Below are positions 35,330 to 46,800 of a DNA stretch of 64,000 nt, piece by piece. The stretch comes from Muscardinus avellanarius (taxonomy: Eukaryota > Chordata > Mammalia > Rodentia > Gliridae), in NCBI GenBank assembly GCA_963383645.1, contig OY726571.1, forward strand, positions 24,244,116 to 24,308,115, written 5' to 3'. Below the pieces are notes generated by a model. The model was not told the DNA's origin, did not search any database, and saw nothing but the letters and a program-made list of their open reading frames with translations. The first letter of the stretch is position 1. Each line of letters begins with the position of its first letter. Both the position numbers and the translations under genes were made by a program.

Positions 35330-35535
35330 ACTTAGCACATAATAAGTGATGTTTTATTATTAACTCCTCAAATTCTTGTGACAATTTTATGCTCTAAACA
35401 CAAGTATTGTTTCTATTTTCTCCTAAAAGATAGATATTGAGGTCAGTGAGTTTACGTCTTCCTGGTCATTTAACAAGTGACAGTGGAGTTATTTGGATGC
35501 AGTGAAGACACTATAGTCTGATCCCAAAGCCTGCA
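35330..35535 (-). mobile_element. MIR SINE remnant
   Basis: The order of motifs follows the reverse complement of MIR. It runs CACTTAGCACATAATAAGTG, TTAACTCCTCAAATTCTTGTG, a degraded GAGGAAACTGAGG core (AGATATTGAGG), CATTTAACAAGTGACAGTGG and finally TAGTCTGATCCCAAAGCC. Confidence 0.75.
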
Positions 35536-35544
35536 GACGAGAAG

Positions 35545-35548
<4 letters not shown>

Positions 35549-35628
<80 letters not shown>
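35549..35628. repeat. Compound (TA)n(GA)n microsatellite
   Basis: About 19 TA units followed by about 21 GA units without interruption. Confidence 0.97.
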
Positions 35629-35631
<3 letters not shown>

Positions 35632-35639
35632 AGAGAGGT

Positions 35640-36149
35640 CTTAACCATGAAAACAAATTTTCAACCTAGGAAATAAAATTAAAGATCATCTTACAGATTT
35701 TAAGATGAAAAGGCTGTTATAAAAAAGTGAATACATGTTCATTGCTTATGTATAACAACTAGATTTCCAATATCTCTTTAACTTTCTCTTTTATATTTAA
35801 TTTATTGAAGAGAAATAATATGAAGAAATATTCCACAGAGAAAATACATCATTAATACACTTCATAATCTGTGGTCTCCAGTTTTTAAAACAACCACTAT
35901 TATAGGTTATTTTTCTCTTTTACATTTTATTAAAATGTTTGACAATAACTTAAGCATTAAGATAATTTCTCTATTATATCAAATGTACCCCTTATTTTAT
36001 CAGTCTCAACTCCAGAGATACCTTTTCTCTGCATATTTCACTTATACTAAATAATCTGAGGTATTTGGACAGGTCATTTCTTTGTGATATAATTTTACAT
36101 CCATTGAAGACTTATGTAACTCTCTAACTGGAGATCAACATTTTCCAGC
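35640..36149. other. AT-rich stretch, no gene seen
   Basis: No repeat or gene recognised. Confidence 0.4.
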
Positions 36150-36400
36150 CATTCTTTTTCTAATTTATCCTTCAGTGCACCGTTCTTCTCTGTATTCAAC
36201 CCAGTCTACTTAGCATCCTAGAAACATATCCATATTCTAACCTCTGCATCTTCACTTAGACCTTCCATTTCATTGGAATAGCTTTTGCCATTCCTATTCT
36301 CTTGTAGTTATTCAAGTCCTATTAATCTTTAAAAACCCAATCCATATTCTGCATCTCTTCTACAAAGCCTTCTCTGTCCTCAAAGGAAAGTGTTGCTATC
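36150..36400 (+). mobile_element. L2 LINE 3'-end remnant
   Basis: Motifs in L2 sense order: TTGCCATTCCTATTCTCTTG, TCAAGTCCTATTAATCTTTA, then CCATATTCTGCATCTC and CTACAAAGCCTTCTCTGTCC. The last corresponds to the conserved CAGGAAGCCTTCCCTGACC-type L2 segment. Confidence 0.6.
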
Positions 36401-36765
36401 TGTTATCGATGTGTAAATGAAAGGACTGACATGCATTTTAAGAGAACACCAGCAGTACAGTAAGCCGTAACCCTTCCTTTTTTTGCCATTTATTACTAGC
36501 TTTGTGGACACCAGGCTCTTTATATCTCCTATCACTCACTGAATGGAATTAACAAGAGTCAAGAATCTAGAGTAAAACTGATTCATTATAACAAATGAAG
36601 AAATATGATAGGTAAATACTATTTTTCCATAAATAGTCTGTGGTTATTCACTCTGGTTTCAGAACTTATTGTTTAAAAATATGAATTAATTTAAACTGGC
36701 TCTTCTCCAGTTTTCTTGGACAGAAGAAAAATACATCTCTTGTTTGCCTGACTCTTCCCCCACTT
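36401..36765. other. Stretch without gene
   Basis: No repeat or gene recognised. Confidence 0.4.

Positions 36766-36814
<49 letters not shown>
36766..36814. repeat. (CA)n microsatellite
   Basis: About 24 CA units. The minus-strand open frame reading poly-VC through it is incidental. Confidence 0.97.
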
Positions 36815-36815
<1 letters not shown>

Positions 36816-37429
36816 TGGTTTGGCACCTTTAAATCCAGGCCCGTGATAGAGATATGATTTCTTCTTCAAGACATTTCTATCTCATCCTAGCACTGGAGTT
36901 TTATTTTACTCCTGATTATTATATTAAATTCCAGGCAATTATTTTTCTAATTGTATCTTTATATTCAGCAGTCGAATATGGCAGAAGCAGGTAATTTTAG
37001 TTGAAGTTATGGTCATCTGACCTTTGGTTCATTTTCTTTAGAATAATGTATAAACATCATGGACATTGATGTGGGTCTCCAGTGAAGGAAATATGTAAAA
37101 TGAGCTGGGAAAGGTAATGAAGTAGGAAAAACTAAAATGTTAGCCAAATTTAAGGTAAACAAGAAATAATTCTGCTTTCTTTGGAAAAAAGCTATAGCAG
37201 CAAATTTCCTGATTTTGTTTCTTTTAACTAATAATCTCATTCATTATTCATTCTCTGACATCAAGCATGTATAAATTAGACCATTTCACACCAAAAAAAG
37301 AGAAAGACATGCAGTAAATATATAATTCCATGCAAAGTTTAACCTGATGCCAACTTTGATTTGGTCAATGCAAGCTTTTTCTCCAGTATATGCCAGTATT
37401 TCCTTGTAGTGATATTTTCTGTTGTGTCT
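36815..37429. other. AT-rich stretch, no gene seen
   Basis: No repeat or gene recognised. Confidence 0.4.
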
Positions 37430-38150
<721 letters not shown>

Positions 38151-39121
38151 TAAAAAAAGAAACATGGTGACGGGTGAGTATGGGGAAGTATAAAAGGATG
38201 ACATCAGTGATATCAAGACAATTTATTGGCTGTATTATCATTTTCAGGACCTGTAGGCTAAGGAGGTCTTCACTCTTTGATCAGCAGATATGACTGAAAA
38301 GTTCTCTATAGTTTTCTTGAAATGTCCTTTCTTTGCATAAACTATTTATTGGAGAGTTAATTAACAGTATGCAAGGTAATTATCATACCTGAGTGAATTT
38401 TCAGTTAATTTTAATATTTATAGATTTTCTTGTAATTTGGGAGTAATAGTCCTGAAAGAGAGACTAGCTTAAAGAGTGGCATGCCTGGAAACGTATGCAG
38501 AGTATCTGACTTAACATTTCATTTCCTTCTTCTTTTTTGCCTCTTTTCACCTGTTTCATTTGTACTATCCTGTCTCACCTATATGTGCCATTTTGTTTGA
38601 ATTCCTAGTACAGTGAGCTAACAAAGAATTTCTTCAGCTCTGCCTGCAGGTGGTTATTCAACTTCACCTTGCCATTTAACAGTGGATGGACATCCTGCCA
38701 GATTTCATTCTTAATATAGGTTTAGTCAAGCAGAGTTATACTGAGTGTCCCTGATTGGATACAAGTAATTATTCCAAGACAATATGTTTGAAAACCCTAC
38801 TCTGAATTTTAGGTAATGGTAAAAACTGAACATATGGTTACCATTTCCAGAACAATACTGATTAAAAAAATTTTGGAATGTCCATTTAGTAATGACTTAA
38901 ATTTCAATTGTATATATTAGTGTAGTTATCATCTATTCAATATAGCATAAGAGTATCTTTAAAAAGGCATAAAGCTTAAAAAGCACGCAATGAATAAAAC
39001 TAAAGTATAATATTCACATTTGTAAATTGTTAGCCAATGAAATTTGTTTCTAAAGATCTTAATTTTAGAAAAGTCATATTACTATTCTAAAAACTGTTAT
39101 CTTTATTATATTGGAAGAGCA
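38151..39121. other. AT-rich stretch, no gene seen
   Basis: No repeat or gene recognised. Confidence 0.45.
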
Positions 39122-39314
39122 GGCCGAGCGTGCTGGCGCACGCTTGTGATCTCCACACTTGGGAGGCGGACACAGGAGAATTGCACAGGTTCAAAGCCAG
39201 CCACGCTGAGAACCTGTTTCCAAATAAAAAGTATAAAATAGGTCTGGGAGTATAGCCTGGAGGTAGAAGGGCTTTCAGGAACTCCAGTACCAAAAAAAAA
39301 AAAAAAAAAAAAAG
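39122..39314 (+). mobile_element. B1-dID-type SINE
   Basis: Sense copy from GGCCGAGCGTGCTGGCGCAC to ACTCCAGTACC plus an A22 tail. The centre is shortened (CCACGCTGAGAACCTG), so it carries a small internal deletion compared with its neighbours. Confidence 0.92.
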
Positions 39315-39672
39315 CCACCACCAGTAGCAATAATTAATAGAACTCTTTCTTTGTTTGAATGCAACTGTTAGAGGCATATTTTGTTGCATCTACTGAAAAT
39401 TATTTTATATAGTGTTGCAGAACTTTGTCTTTCACTTAATAAGCTTGTTGCATAAAAACAAAAACACAGAAACAGTTCATGGTGGATATTTCTGAAACGG
39501 GGGTTTCTTGAGAGGAAACCTGGCATTTCCTTGAGATGAAATGGAGTTCCCTAAGAAAGAACTCGACGTTTCCTTACCGGGTTCTTGTTTACGGTGAGCG
39601 AAGAATGACACCCACACACCTCAGAAAGGAGAGTAAAAGGTTTATTGGAAGCAGCAGGGAATGGGGTGGAGG

Positions 39673-40088
39673 GTGGCTGAACACCCCAAAGGGGCTGGAA
39701 CTCTGGGTCCAGTAGCTGCCTCAGGACAATACTTGAGAGTAGCCCAAGCCAAATTGCCTTCAGGTACAGGTTGCTTTCTTCCAGAGTCCACGCAATCTGC
39801 CAGAAGGGAATAGAGAAAAGTGGCTGAATACCCCAAAGGGGCTGTCAGGTCTCTTTTGTCCAGTAGCTGCCTTTGGGTCACTACCCAAGTGTCGCCTGAG
39901 CCAAATGCTGTCAATTACAAACTACTTTCTCCCAGAGTCCACGCGATCTGCCAGAAAAGAGGTGCAGGTCACCCCTAGGGGCCTGGTCAGCCTTAATGTC
40001 CAGCAGAGGCCTTCAGGTCACTACTCAAAAGTCCCCTGAGCCACGTTCCCTCAGATGTACTCTGCCTTCTCTCAGGGCCAACAACATC

Positions 40089-40149
<61 letters not shown>

Positions 40150-40165
40150 CTCCCCAAAAGGGGAG
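39673..40165 (+). repeat. Three and a fraction tandem repeats of about 141-147 bp
   Basis: The landmark CCCC(A/T)AAAGGGG-like palindrome recurs at 39684, 39831, 39972 (as CCCCTAGGGG) and 40152 (as CCCCAAAAGGGG), giving spacings of 147, 141 and 180. Each unit also carries GTCCAG-AG-GCC(T), a CACTAC(C/T)-type segment, GAGTCCACGC(A/G)ATCTGCCAG (units 1 and 2) or its worn form, and AAAG. Unit 3 is longer because it hosts a (GA)n expansion at 40092-40146. Confidence 0.85.
40092..40146. repeat. (GA)n microsatellite inside the LTR repeat unit
   Basis: About 27 GA units located where repeat units 1 and 2 read CCAGAAGGGAATAGAGAAAA. It therefore grew from a purine-rich patch of the unit. Open frames through it (poly-RE or poly-LS) are artefacts. 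Confidence 0.95.
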
Positions 40166-40521
40166 GGGTTTCCAGAGTGGGTAACTGTCCTGCTGGGGGG
40201 AACTAAGGCTTTGTCGATGCCTGCGGATCCTCTTTTGGTTGTGGTGACTTTGGGATTCCAAGGAGAATTCTGGGAAGTAGCTCTCAGAATTTGCATAGGG
40301 TATTTGCAAGTCCTTTGAAGGGTCTCCTTTCAGTGAAGTGTCAGACTTGTTCGGTGGGTTTGTTGATTAGTAACTCAGATGGCTTTTGTGAAGTTCTGGT
40401 CCTTCTTATCTCTGAACCTTTGGAATTTCAGGTATTTGTCACTCCTCAGGAAACTCAGGAAACTCCGGAAATTAACTTTTTTCTTTTTTCTACCGAGACC
40501 TTTTCCCTATCTGCCTATTTC

Positions 40522-40829
40522 CTTTCTACCTCCTCACTTCAATATGTTAAAGATGTTTTTGTATAGGCAATTTCAAATAATATTTAGGAAGACTACAGCT
40601 ACAGCTACTCCTATTTCCCTATTATACAATTAGTATGTATAAATACTAATTGAAAATGTTTATGACCTTTATGTTCTATTTTTTAAGTCACTATTCTTTT
40701 GTCAAGATCACTAAATCTGTTTTGAAATTCTGCAAATGAAGTTGCAATATATAACATGATGCCTGCCCTTTTTTTTCCCCTATGCAATCAATAGCAAGAA
40801 GTAGATTGTGCTTGGTGGAAATCAGGAGA
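40522..40829. other. AT-rich stretch, no gene seen
   Basis: No repeat or gene recognised. Confidence 0.4.
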
Positions 40830-40928
40830 TGGAGAGGAGAGAGAGAGGAGGGAGAGGAGAGGAGAGGAGAGGAGAGGAGAGGAGAGGAGAGGAGAGGAGA
40901 GGAGAGGAGAGAGAGAGAAAGAGAGAGA
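40830..40928 (+). repeat. (GGAGA)n polypurine tract
   Basis: About 13 GGAGA pentamers flanked by GA-rich sequence, all purine on the plus strand. Encoded RGEERRGEE frames are low-complexity artefacts. Confidence 0.96.
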
Positions 40929-41224
40929 TTATTGACTGCTCATTATCAACCAGTGAACAGCTGCACAGGGAAGCTGAAAGCCAGGGGGCATGCTGAGAGC
41001 CTCTCTGAGACTAAAGCCATTGGCAGCCAGACTGGAAGCAGCTGGTGACTGAGGTGTGTCTAAACAGCAGGAGTCTTTGCAAGCTCTTCAAGGAATGAGC
41101 AAAGGACTTTAGAGAGAGAGTCCTTCCAGAGTTCTTAGCCCAATTTTATAGGCATATTTCCTTTGTGTATGTTACTTTAAAAATGAGTTAAGGGAAGTAA
41201 GACAAGAGTAATAGGATAGTTGGA
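40929..41224. other. Unassigned, moderately GC-rich stretch
   Basis: Richer in GC than its surroundings (for example AAGCCAGGGGGCATGCTGAG and GGCAGCCAGACTGGAAGCAG), possibly part of an old LTR element, but no ends or polyadenylation signal could be identified. Confidence 0.35.
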
Positions 41225-41225
41225 G

Positions 41226-41278
41226 AATAGAATAGAATAGAATAGAATAGAATAGAATAGAATAGAATAGAATAGAAT
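41226..41278. repeat. (AATAG)n microsatellite
   Basis: About 10 to 11 perfect AATAG units. Confidence 0.97.
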
Positions 41279-41451
41279 GTATACACCTAAGTTTAGAATT
41301 ACAAGAGACTTTGTTGACATGCTTCAGTGGCCTCATTTGACAGTTAAGGATGCTGATATCCAGAGTAGGAGAATAAACTGTATCTGATCCTAAAGTTAGA
41401 TTACCAGAAATTTAGAATCTGTGTTCAAATTTTCAGTGTCAAGATTCAATA

Positions 41452-41453
<2 letters not shown>

Positions 41454-41506
<53 letters not shown>
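41454..41506. repeat. (TA)n microsatellite
   Basis: About 26 TA units, perfect; able to form a cruciform. Confidence 0.97.
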
Positions 41507-41511
<5 letters not shown>

Positions 41512-41689
41512 TGTTACTAGAAATGTGATTTGCAGGTCAGTAGTGTACTAGTATTGGGAAGAGGTTTTAAAATGTATTAATGTATCAGTATTGGGAAAGA
41601 TGTCCAATTTTTAACATATATCTTTTATACTAAGAAAGTCAGGGCTAACAGAAAGGAGGGACTTGTAATTTACATTTCTAAAGAAAAGA

Positions 41690-42080
41690 AAGCTGAAGCC
41701 AGAGATGGGAGGAAATCCCAGATCCTGGAGAAACAGTTTCACACATCTTGGAGGATAAAACAAAAGGTGTTCTGAGATGGAGATGGGGCAGTCCCCCCCA
41801 CCCCTGGCAAATCCACCTGGAGACAGCAGAGCCAAAACTAAAGATAAGGTAGCATATCTACAGATCAAAGGACCTGCCTCGGACTTGGGCAGGATAAAGA
41901 CACTCAGTAAACTGGAGCTCTTTGGCATTTTCATTCAAACTGCTCCCCTGGGCCCCCTTTCAGGCACAGGGCTGTAACTATTTCCTATATTTCTATGTTT
42001 TTAATAAACTTTAAATCTTCAGCAACTGTCCAAGCTATGCATATTTATTCTTAGCTTAGGACAAGAATCCACAGTTTTTT
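41690..42080 (+). mobile_element. Probable ERV1-type LTR fragment
   Basis: TGAAGCCAGAGATGGGAGG could be the 5' end. Near the 3' side CCCCTGGGCCCCCTTTCAGG, then CTATTTCCTATATTTC and TTTTTAATAAACTTTAAATC form the polyadenylation region typical of class I retroviral LTRs. A U5-like segment follows to about CAAGAATCCACA (42074). No target-site duplication was found and the family is not known to me. No retroviral genes adjoin. Confidence 0.45.
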
Positions 42081-42107
42081 TCTTCTGTTTGGGGTCATTT
42101 GGGGTTT

Positions 42108-42179
42108 TGTTATGGGTTGGGGAAAAGTGTGGGGGAACAGAATGGTTTTCCCACAACCATACTCTCCCAATCCGTAACA
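42108..42179. repeat. 72-bp imperfect inverted repeat
   Basis: TGTTATGGGTTGGG at 42108 is matched by its near reverse complement CCCAATCCGTAACA ending at 42179 (12 of 14 bases pair). The inner parts (GTGTGGGGGAAC and TTTTCCCACAAC) are also partly complementary, so the whole can fold into a hairpin. It starts TG and ends CA. No flanking duplication is visible. Confidence 0.7.
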
Positions 42180-42194
42180 AATAGCATGAGAAAT

Positions 42195-42260
42195 TTAGAG
42201 CCTCAGCTTCTTCCATTAATTTCTGTTTCAGAAAATATGAATAGGGCACACACAACATAA
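42195..42260 (+). mobile_element. Possible MIR core fragment
   Basis: AGAGCCTCAGCTTCTTCC followed by TCTGTTTCAGAAAATATG then AATAGGGC resembles the MIR core (GCCTCAGTTTCCTCATCTG and following). Short and diverged. Confidence 0.35.
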
Positions 42261-43140
42261 TAGGTGCTATGCAAACTATGTAATTTATTAGAGATAAATT
42301 GAAATTGTTTTATTTTATATAAGATTCCAAAAAAAGATACAATTTGCATTGGATATCAGTGGAATCGAGGATAATAGTTAAATCAACAGATGATTATAGA
42401 TATAAAACACAACCATTATCTTAATTATTTCACAGATAACTTTCCTTTTGTCCTAAACATTGGCTGAGGATAAGCTAGTAGCTCTCACATGATGTATAAA
42501 CACCTGATTACTGTCTCATCACACTATCATTTTCCTTAACCAAGAACCCATGTATGATGAGATAGTTTTCATTAACAGTTTCTCAAGGTTAAACAGCATC
42601 TGACAGACGAGTTTTTAGTTATGTGATTTTTGAAGCACTTCTAGCATTATTTATAGATAATAGTCATTTGTTTCCTTAATATAGAATGGTTTTAAAGCAT
42701 TATAATCACAAGGGGATCCTTTAAAATTCATAATTCTGGGCAACAGATTAAACATTTTCAGTTTCTATTGGCTCACAAGAATCTGTAATTTAAGTCTCCA
42801 GTGCATTCTGTGAACGCTGAAGGTAGAGACCTTTGGGATTCAGTAAACTAGTATGTCTTACATCAAGAAATGATATGACTTTAGTTCCTTGAAGGCCTCT
42901 GAGTAAGACAAGTTAGAAGAAAATAAAATTATGTCATTTCTCTGTTCTGGCACTTATCAGTGAAATGCATAAATATTTCTATAAATATTTAGAAGGTATT
43001 TAAAAAGTCTTCCTAAAATAATGAAAAATAATGATTGAAAATTCACAGAAGATTTAAAACTAAGGATACAGGATCATATTTTTATGTGTGACCAGAAAGG
43101 ACTCAGTGAAAAAGACACTCCTTTTAGATTTTTCATTAAT
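42261..43140. other. AT-rich stretch, no gene seen
   Basis: No repeat or gene recognised. Confidence 0.45.
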
Positions 43141-43365
43141 CCAGGTGTAGTGGCACATACTTGTAATCCCAGCGCTTGGGAGGCTAAGGCAAGAGGATCC
43201 CACAGGTTTGAAGCCAGCTTCAGCTACTTAGTGAGGCTCTCAGCAACTTAGTGAGACCCTGTTTCCAAATAAATTATAAAATAGGGCTAGGGTGTAGTTT
43301 TGAGATAGAAAGCCCCAGGATTGTACCCCCAGTACCACCAGGTAAAAAAAAGAAGAAAAGAAAAT
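43141..43365 (+). mobile_element. B1-dID-type SINE
   Basis: Sense copy: CCAGGTGTAGTGGCACATAC head, CTTAGTGAGGCTCTCAGCAA centre, a TCCAAATAAATTATAAAATA linker, a worn ID tail and an A/GAAAA end. Confidence 0.92.
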
Positions 43366-45892
43366 ATGCATGTAGTTGTTCTTTAAGAGAAAAAGCTATA
43401 ATACCACAGTTTGTGTGAATGGTTTCTTTCCCTTTGAGTGGTTATGGGAGCCACTTAACTTCTTTCATCAGCTTAGTGAGAAATGTGCAAAACTGTGAAG
43501 TTAAACTTAACTATTCCCTTACTTTCTCCACCTAACATTTCCTCCCAAGGAAGTCCATCATGTCTGATGCCCCCAAATCCTGGCTAATCCTCTGAGCCCA
43601 GCAGCAGCATCTGGTCTCCCAATATGCTAGAGAAAAAAAAAAAAAATGCTTCTCTTTTCCTGCCTGTAGTGTGATAGATGCTCAGCTCTCTTTTCTTCAA
43701 ATTGTAATGACAATAGCAAATCCCACAAGTTACTTGAACAGTGATACAGAGTGCTGGAGGAAAAATATCAATCAGATTTGTAAGACTCAACTTTTATTAT
43801 CAAAATCCTGATGAAGCCAATCAAAGAGTAAAAATTTTACAACACACTATTTTTTAAGTGCTATTTTTACTGTTAAGCCATTCAAGTAGGCAACCCCAAT
43901 AGACTGTGTAGTAATATTACTATGTCAGGTATTGGTAATGATAGGGTATTAATAATGAAGCAATATAAACAGCTGTTATACAACAGATCATGTGGGGATA
44001 ATAAACTGAGTTTACAATATTAATATAAATGAACTAAGAAGGCTATTACTAACAATGTAGACTGATTAAACATGAATTTTTTTTTATTTTTGATAATACT
44101 TTTATGATCATTCTTCAGGAGAACACACCTAAGTAGATTCCTAAATAAGAATAGTTCTATGCTTTATGGTCAACTAGCTTAAAACTTTCTCGGTTGGTAT
44201 GTAGATAAATTTTATGAATAAAAGTTTTGCTGCTTTATTGTTTGGGTAGATAAATAAGGATTATTTTAAGTAACACCTAGTTAAGAGTAAAAAAAAAAAA
44301 CATAACACTGAATCTAAGAATGAGCTTCATGTCAAATAGTAAACAAAGACATAGCAATGTTAAAGTAAGGTTTCTGGGAATATTCTTCAGAAATTGTTCT
44401 ATCTGTAGATAATCGAGAGTAATTGCATAGAAAAACTAGTGGGAAAATAACTTGTGATCTCTAGGTTGAAATGCCAGTTTTCTAGATCAGTGGAGAGTTT
44501 GCTTTTTGATGAACAAAGTAATATGCATACTGATGTGGCTTATGATATTGGCATAATCAAATGTCCCTTTTCTTTCAAAAGCTGTCATTTAATAGAAGTT
44601 TGAAGACAAGCCAAGCACAATATAAATAGACCAAGTAGGTACAAAAACCTGTTCAGTACTTGGAAAAGGTGTGGAACATCTGTTCAAAATAGAAAGTACT
44701 GGTTCACTGATTTCATTGGAGGTGTCCTAGAAGCTACATTTTAGGGTGTTTTTTTTTTAACCTGCTTCAAGTGTTGATCTGTTCCCCCCCCTCAGATTGT
44801 TGTAATTTACAAATGCAAAATTTGTATGAACTTGACTTTTGTGAAGATAAACTTTTTTTTGCACGATGTAGATCATTTTCTATTATTCCAAAAGAAGTAA
44901 ATAAAACGGTCTCAAGAAATTATTCTCAGGTATAGTAATAAATTGCTATGTGAAACATTTATGTCTACAGGTTAAGAATACTCTCCTTCTCATAAAAGGG
45001 TTGGTATGACCTGAACTTGTTGGAAACCAAGAACAATTACATAAAAGTGACAGAAAATATTTTAAAACCTATCATAGTGATAAAAATGAAAATATACTAA
45101 GGTAGGACACGTATTTAACTCATTTAGTTTTAGAAACAGGTTTTAATGCTTTTGTGTTTCTCTACTTTGTCACTGAGAGAAAAAAATATGCTCATAATCA
45201 ATAGAAGTATGTTTTGAGCTACCAGTTTGCTAACATTATTGAGGAAAATAATAAAAGCCTCTATGGTTGCATGATAGTGTAGGTATCAATTCAAGGCTAA
45301 CAACCCATATTTAAGTCAAAGTCTCTAGTAGTGCCAGATAAACCCTTCCAGCTCTGCCTACTAAATTACACATCATGATATTAGAAAATCAGAAATCAAC
45401 AGTAATTTCTGGACTCATATTTTTTCCTGTGAAGTGAGAAATTCTACCAGATTAGTTACTTCTTGGTAGGCAAATTCCTCGTCATCATCTCCATGATAAT
45501 TCAATCATGCTTGAAAGGACACTAGGGAAACTTAAAGAATATTTGCTGAAGGATTAAAATTTAACTTAATTTCTTAGGTAAGAATTTGGCTTCAGGGAAA
45601 GTAATTTACTATTTAAGATGAGTGGAATAAAATGACACTAAATTTTTCATAAGAATCACTATTGCTCTTTTCATGATATTTTTGAGTTAAATCTCAGATT
45701 TCTTGCTTACTGATTTTATCAATTTAGTAAGACTATATGATACAGCTTTGTATTGTCTAACAGTTTTAATAAATATGAAGATATCAAGAATGTATTGATT
45801 TTATAAAACTATAGACTTCTGGAAAATCATACAACTTTAACTAAAAAAAAAAAAAAACTATAGACATTTGATTAATGTGTATGCCCATAATC
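43366..45892. other. 2.5-kb repeat-poor AT-rich stretch, no gene seen
   Basis: No interspersed repeat recognised. A few homopolymer runs (A13 at about 43633, A15 at 45843, C8 near 44784). No credible coding frame. Confidence 0.5.
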
Positions 45893-46314
45893 ACTTTTTG
45901 TTGGGGGGTTGTGCCCACCACCCCAAAGGTTGAGGTGGCAGAGGTCCGGAGAAAGGTGAGTGCCCTGCCCACCCGTTCTCCAGCCTCCACCCCCAGAGAC
46001 AATCAGAGGCGACAGGGAGGCAAGTCAAGGCAGGAACTCGTTTATTGTAGTAATAAGCCTTCTTATAAACATTAAACCACAAATGGGGATTTCCAACAGC
46101 AGAGTAGCTGGGCCGATCAGCTTAAAGGTCACATTTATCACGCAGACTTCTATCCATTACTTTTACTGTGATCATGTATTGTGCGTGCACTGATCACGCG
46201 TGTGACAACACTTTCCTTCTTATCAAGAGAGGCCAGGACATATTAGGCCCTTTCTGGCCCCTCCGTGGGCTCTCCTGTCCGGCGCCATCTTTAGACATGT
46301 GCCCTTCAACTTTT
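45893..46314 (-). mobile_element. Solo LTR of ERVK/IAP-like type with 6-bp target-site duplication
   Basis: The LTR occupies 45899-46308 (410 bp), flanked by the exact direct repeat ACTTTT at 45893-45898 and 46309-46314. Six-base duplications are typical of class II (ERVK) elements. On the minus strand it starts TGAAGGGCAC and ends CCCCCCAACA. It has an AAGATGGCGCC block near its start as in IAP LTRs, a TATA-like TTTATAAG (about 46062-46069) and AATAAA (46041-46046) before a roughly 140-base tail. Several CpGs persist. No internal retroviral genes remain, which implies recombination between two LTRs. The family name cannot be given without a library search. Confidence 0.8.
46282..46292 (+). 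promoter_or_regulatory. YY1-like site in the solo LTR
   Basis: GCGCCATCTTT matches the YY1 core (CCATCTT within a CGCCAT context). It sits 20-odd bases inside the 5' end of the minus-strand LTR, where comparable ERVK/IAP LTRs carry AAGATGGCGC. Binding is inferred from the motif only. Confidence 0.5.
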
Positions 46315-46586
46315 CCCTTAAATATCTAGTCCTTTATTTAGAAAATTGAAGAGTTCTAGGGAAAAAAAATACTGGCTTTTTACTCTGTCTAATTTATTAT
46401 TTTAGTCAGCCACCAACAAGGAAATGAACATAAATTAAACAGCTTCCAAGTAAAGCAGTGTCATAACTTAAAAGGTTTTCCCTCCAAAAAAAAAAAGCCC
46501 AAATAAAGAATAGATATATACGTGAATGAAAATAGCAAAATGAAATTCTACTTCTGTCCAATTACAAGTATCAAGGTCCCCCCCCC
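46315..46586. other. Stretch without gene
   Basis: No repeat or gene recognised. An A11 run lies at about 46486-46496 and a C9 run at 46578-46586. Confidence 0.4.
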
Positions 46587-46800
46587 TTTTTTTTTTTGGT
46601 GGTACTGGAGGTGGAAACCAGGGACTTTTCTACCTCCAGGGTATTCTCCCACACCTATTTTATACTTTATTTGGAAACAGGGTCTCACTAAGTTGCTGAG
46701 AGCCTCACTAAGTAGTTGAGGCTGGCTTCAAACCTGTCTGATCCTCTTGTCTCAGCCTCCCAAGCATTGGTATTATGAGCATGTGCCACCATGCCTAGCT
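46587..46800 (-). mobile_element. B1-dID-type SINE
   Basis: Minus-strand copy from a T11 run and GGTGGTACTGGAGGTGGAAA through GAAACAGGGTCTCACTAAG to the rc of the head (GCCACCATGCCTAGC). It is directly preceded by a C9 run at 46578-46586. AAGGT before and after may be a remnant of the target-site duplication. Confidence 0.92.

Larger units (their letters stand above)
39493..40515 (-). mobile_element. Probable endogenous retrovirus LTR (solo) with internal tandem repeats
   Basis: On the minus strand the unit contains a CCAATAAACC polyadenylation block (about 39630-39640) followed by about 150 bases of U5-like sequence ending CCCGTTTCA, a canonical CA end, at 39493. The same 6-bp word TATTTC lies next to this end (39487-39492) and at 40516-40521. 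If it is the target-site duplication, the LTR is about 1,023 bp and its first base has mutated (GG instead of TG). About 145-bp tandem repeats and a GA tract fill the middle. No gag, pol or env sequence adjoins it. Family not recognised; the outer limit near 40515 is uncertain. Confidence 0.45.

Noticed and set aside
39642..39914. 90-codon minus-strand frame with a repeated motif
   Set aside because: The repetition comes from the tandem repeats in the LTR-like element, not from a repeat protein.
40092..40146. Regularly spaced repeats as a possible CRISPR-like array
   Set aside because: Simple GA microsatellite within a eukaryotic LTR; no spacers, and the genome is mammalian.
41330..41380. 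CCTCATTTGACAGTTAAGG as a MIR core
   Set aside because: Too short and diverged; neighbouring MIR motifs are missing.
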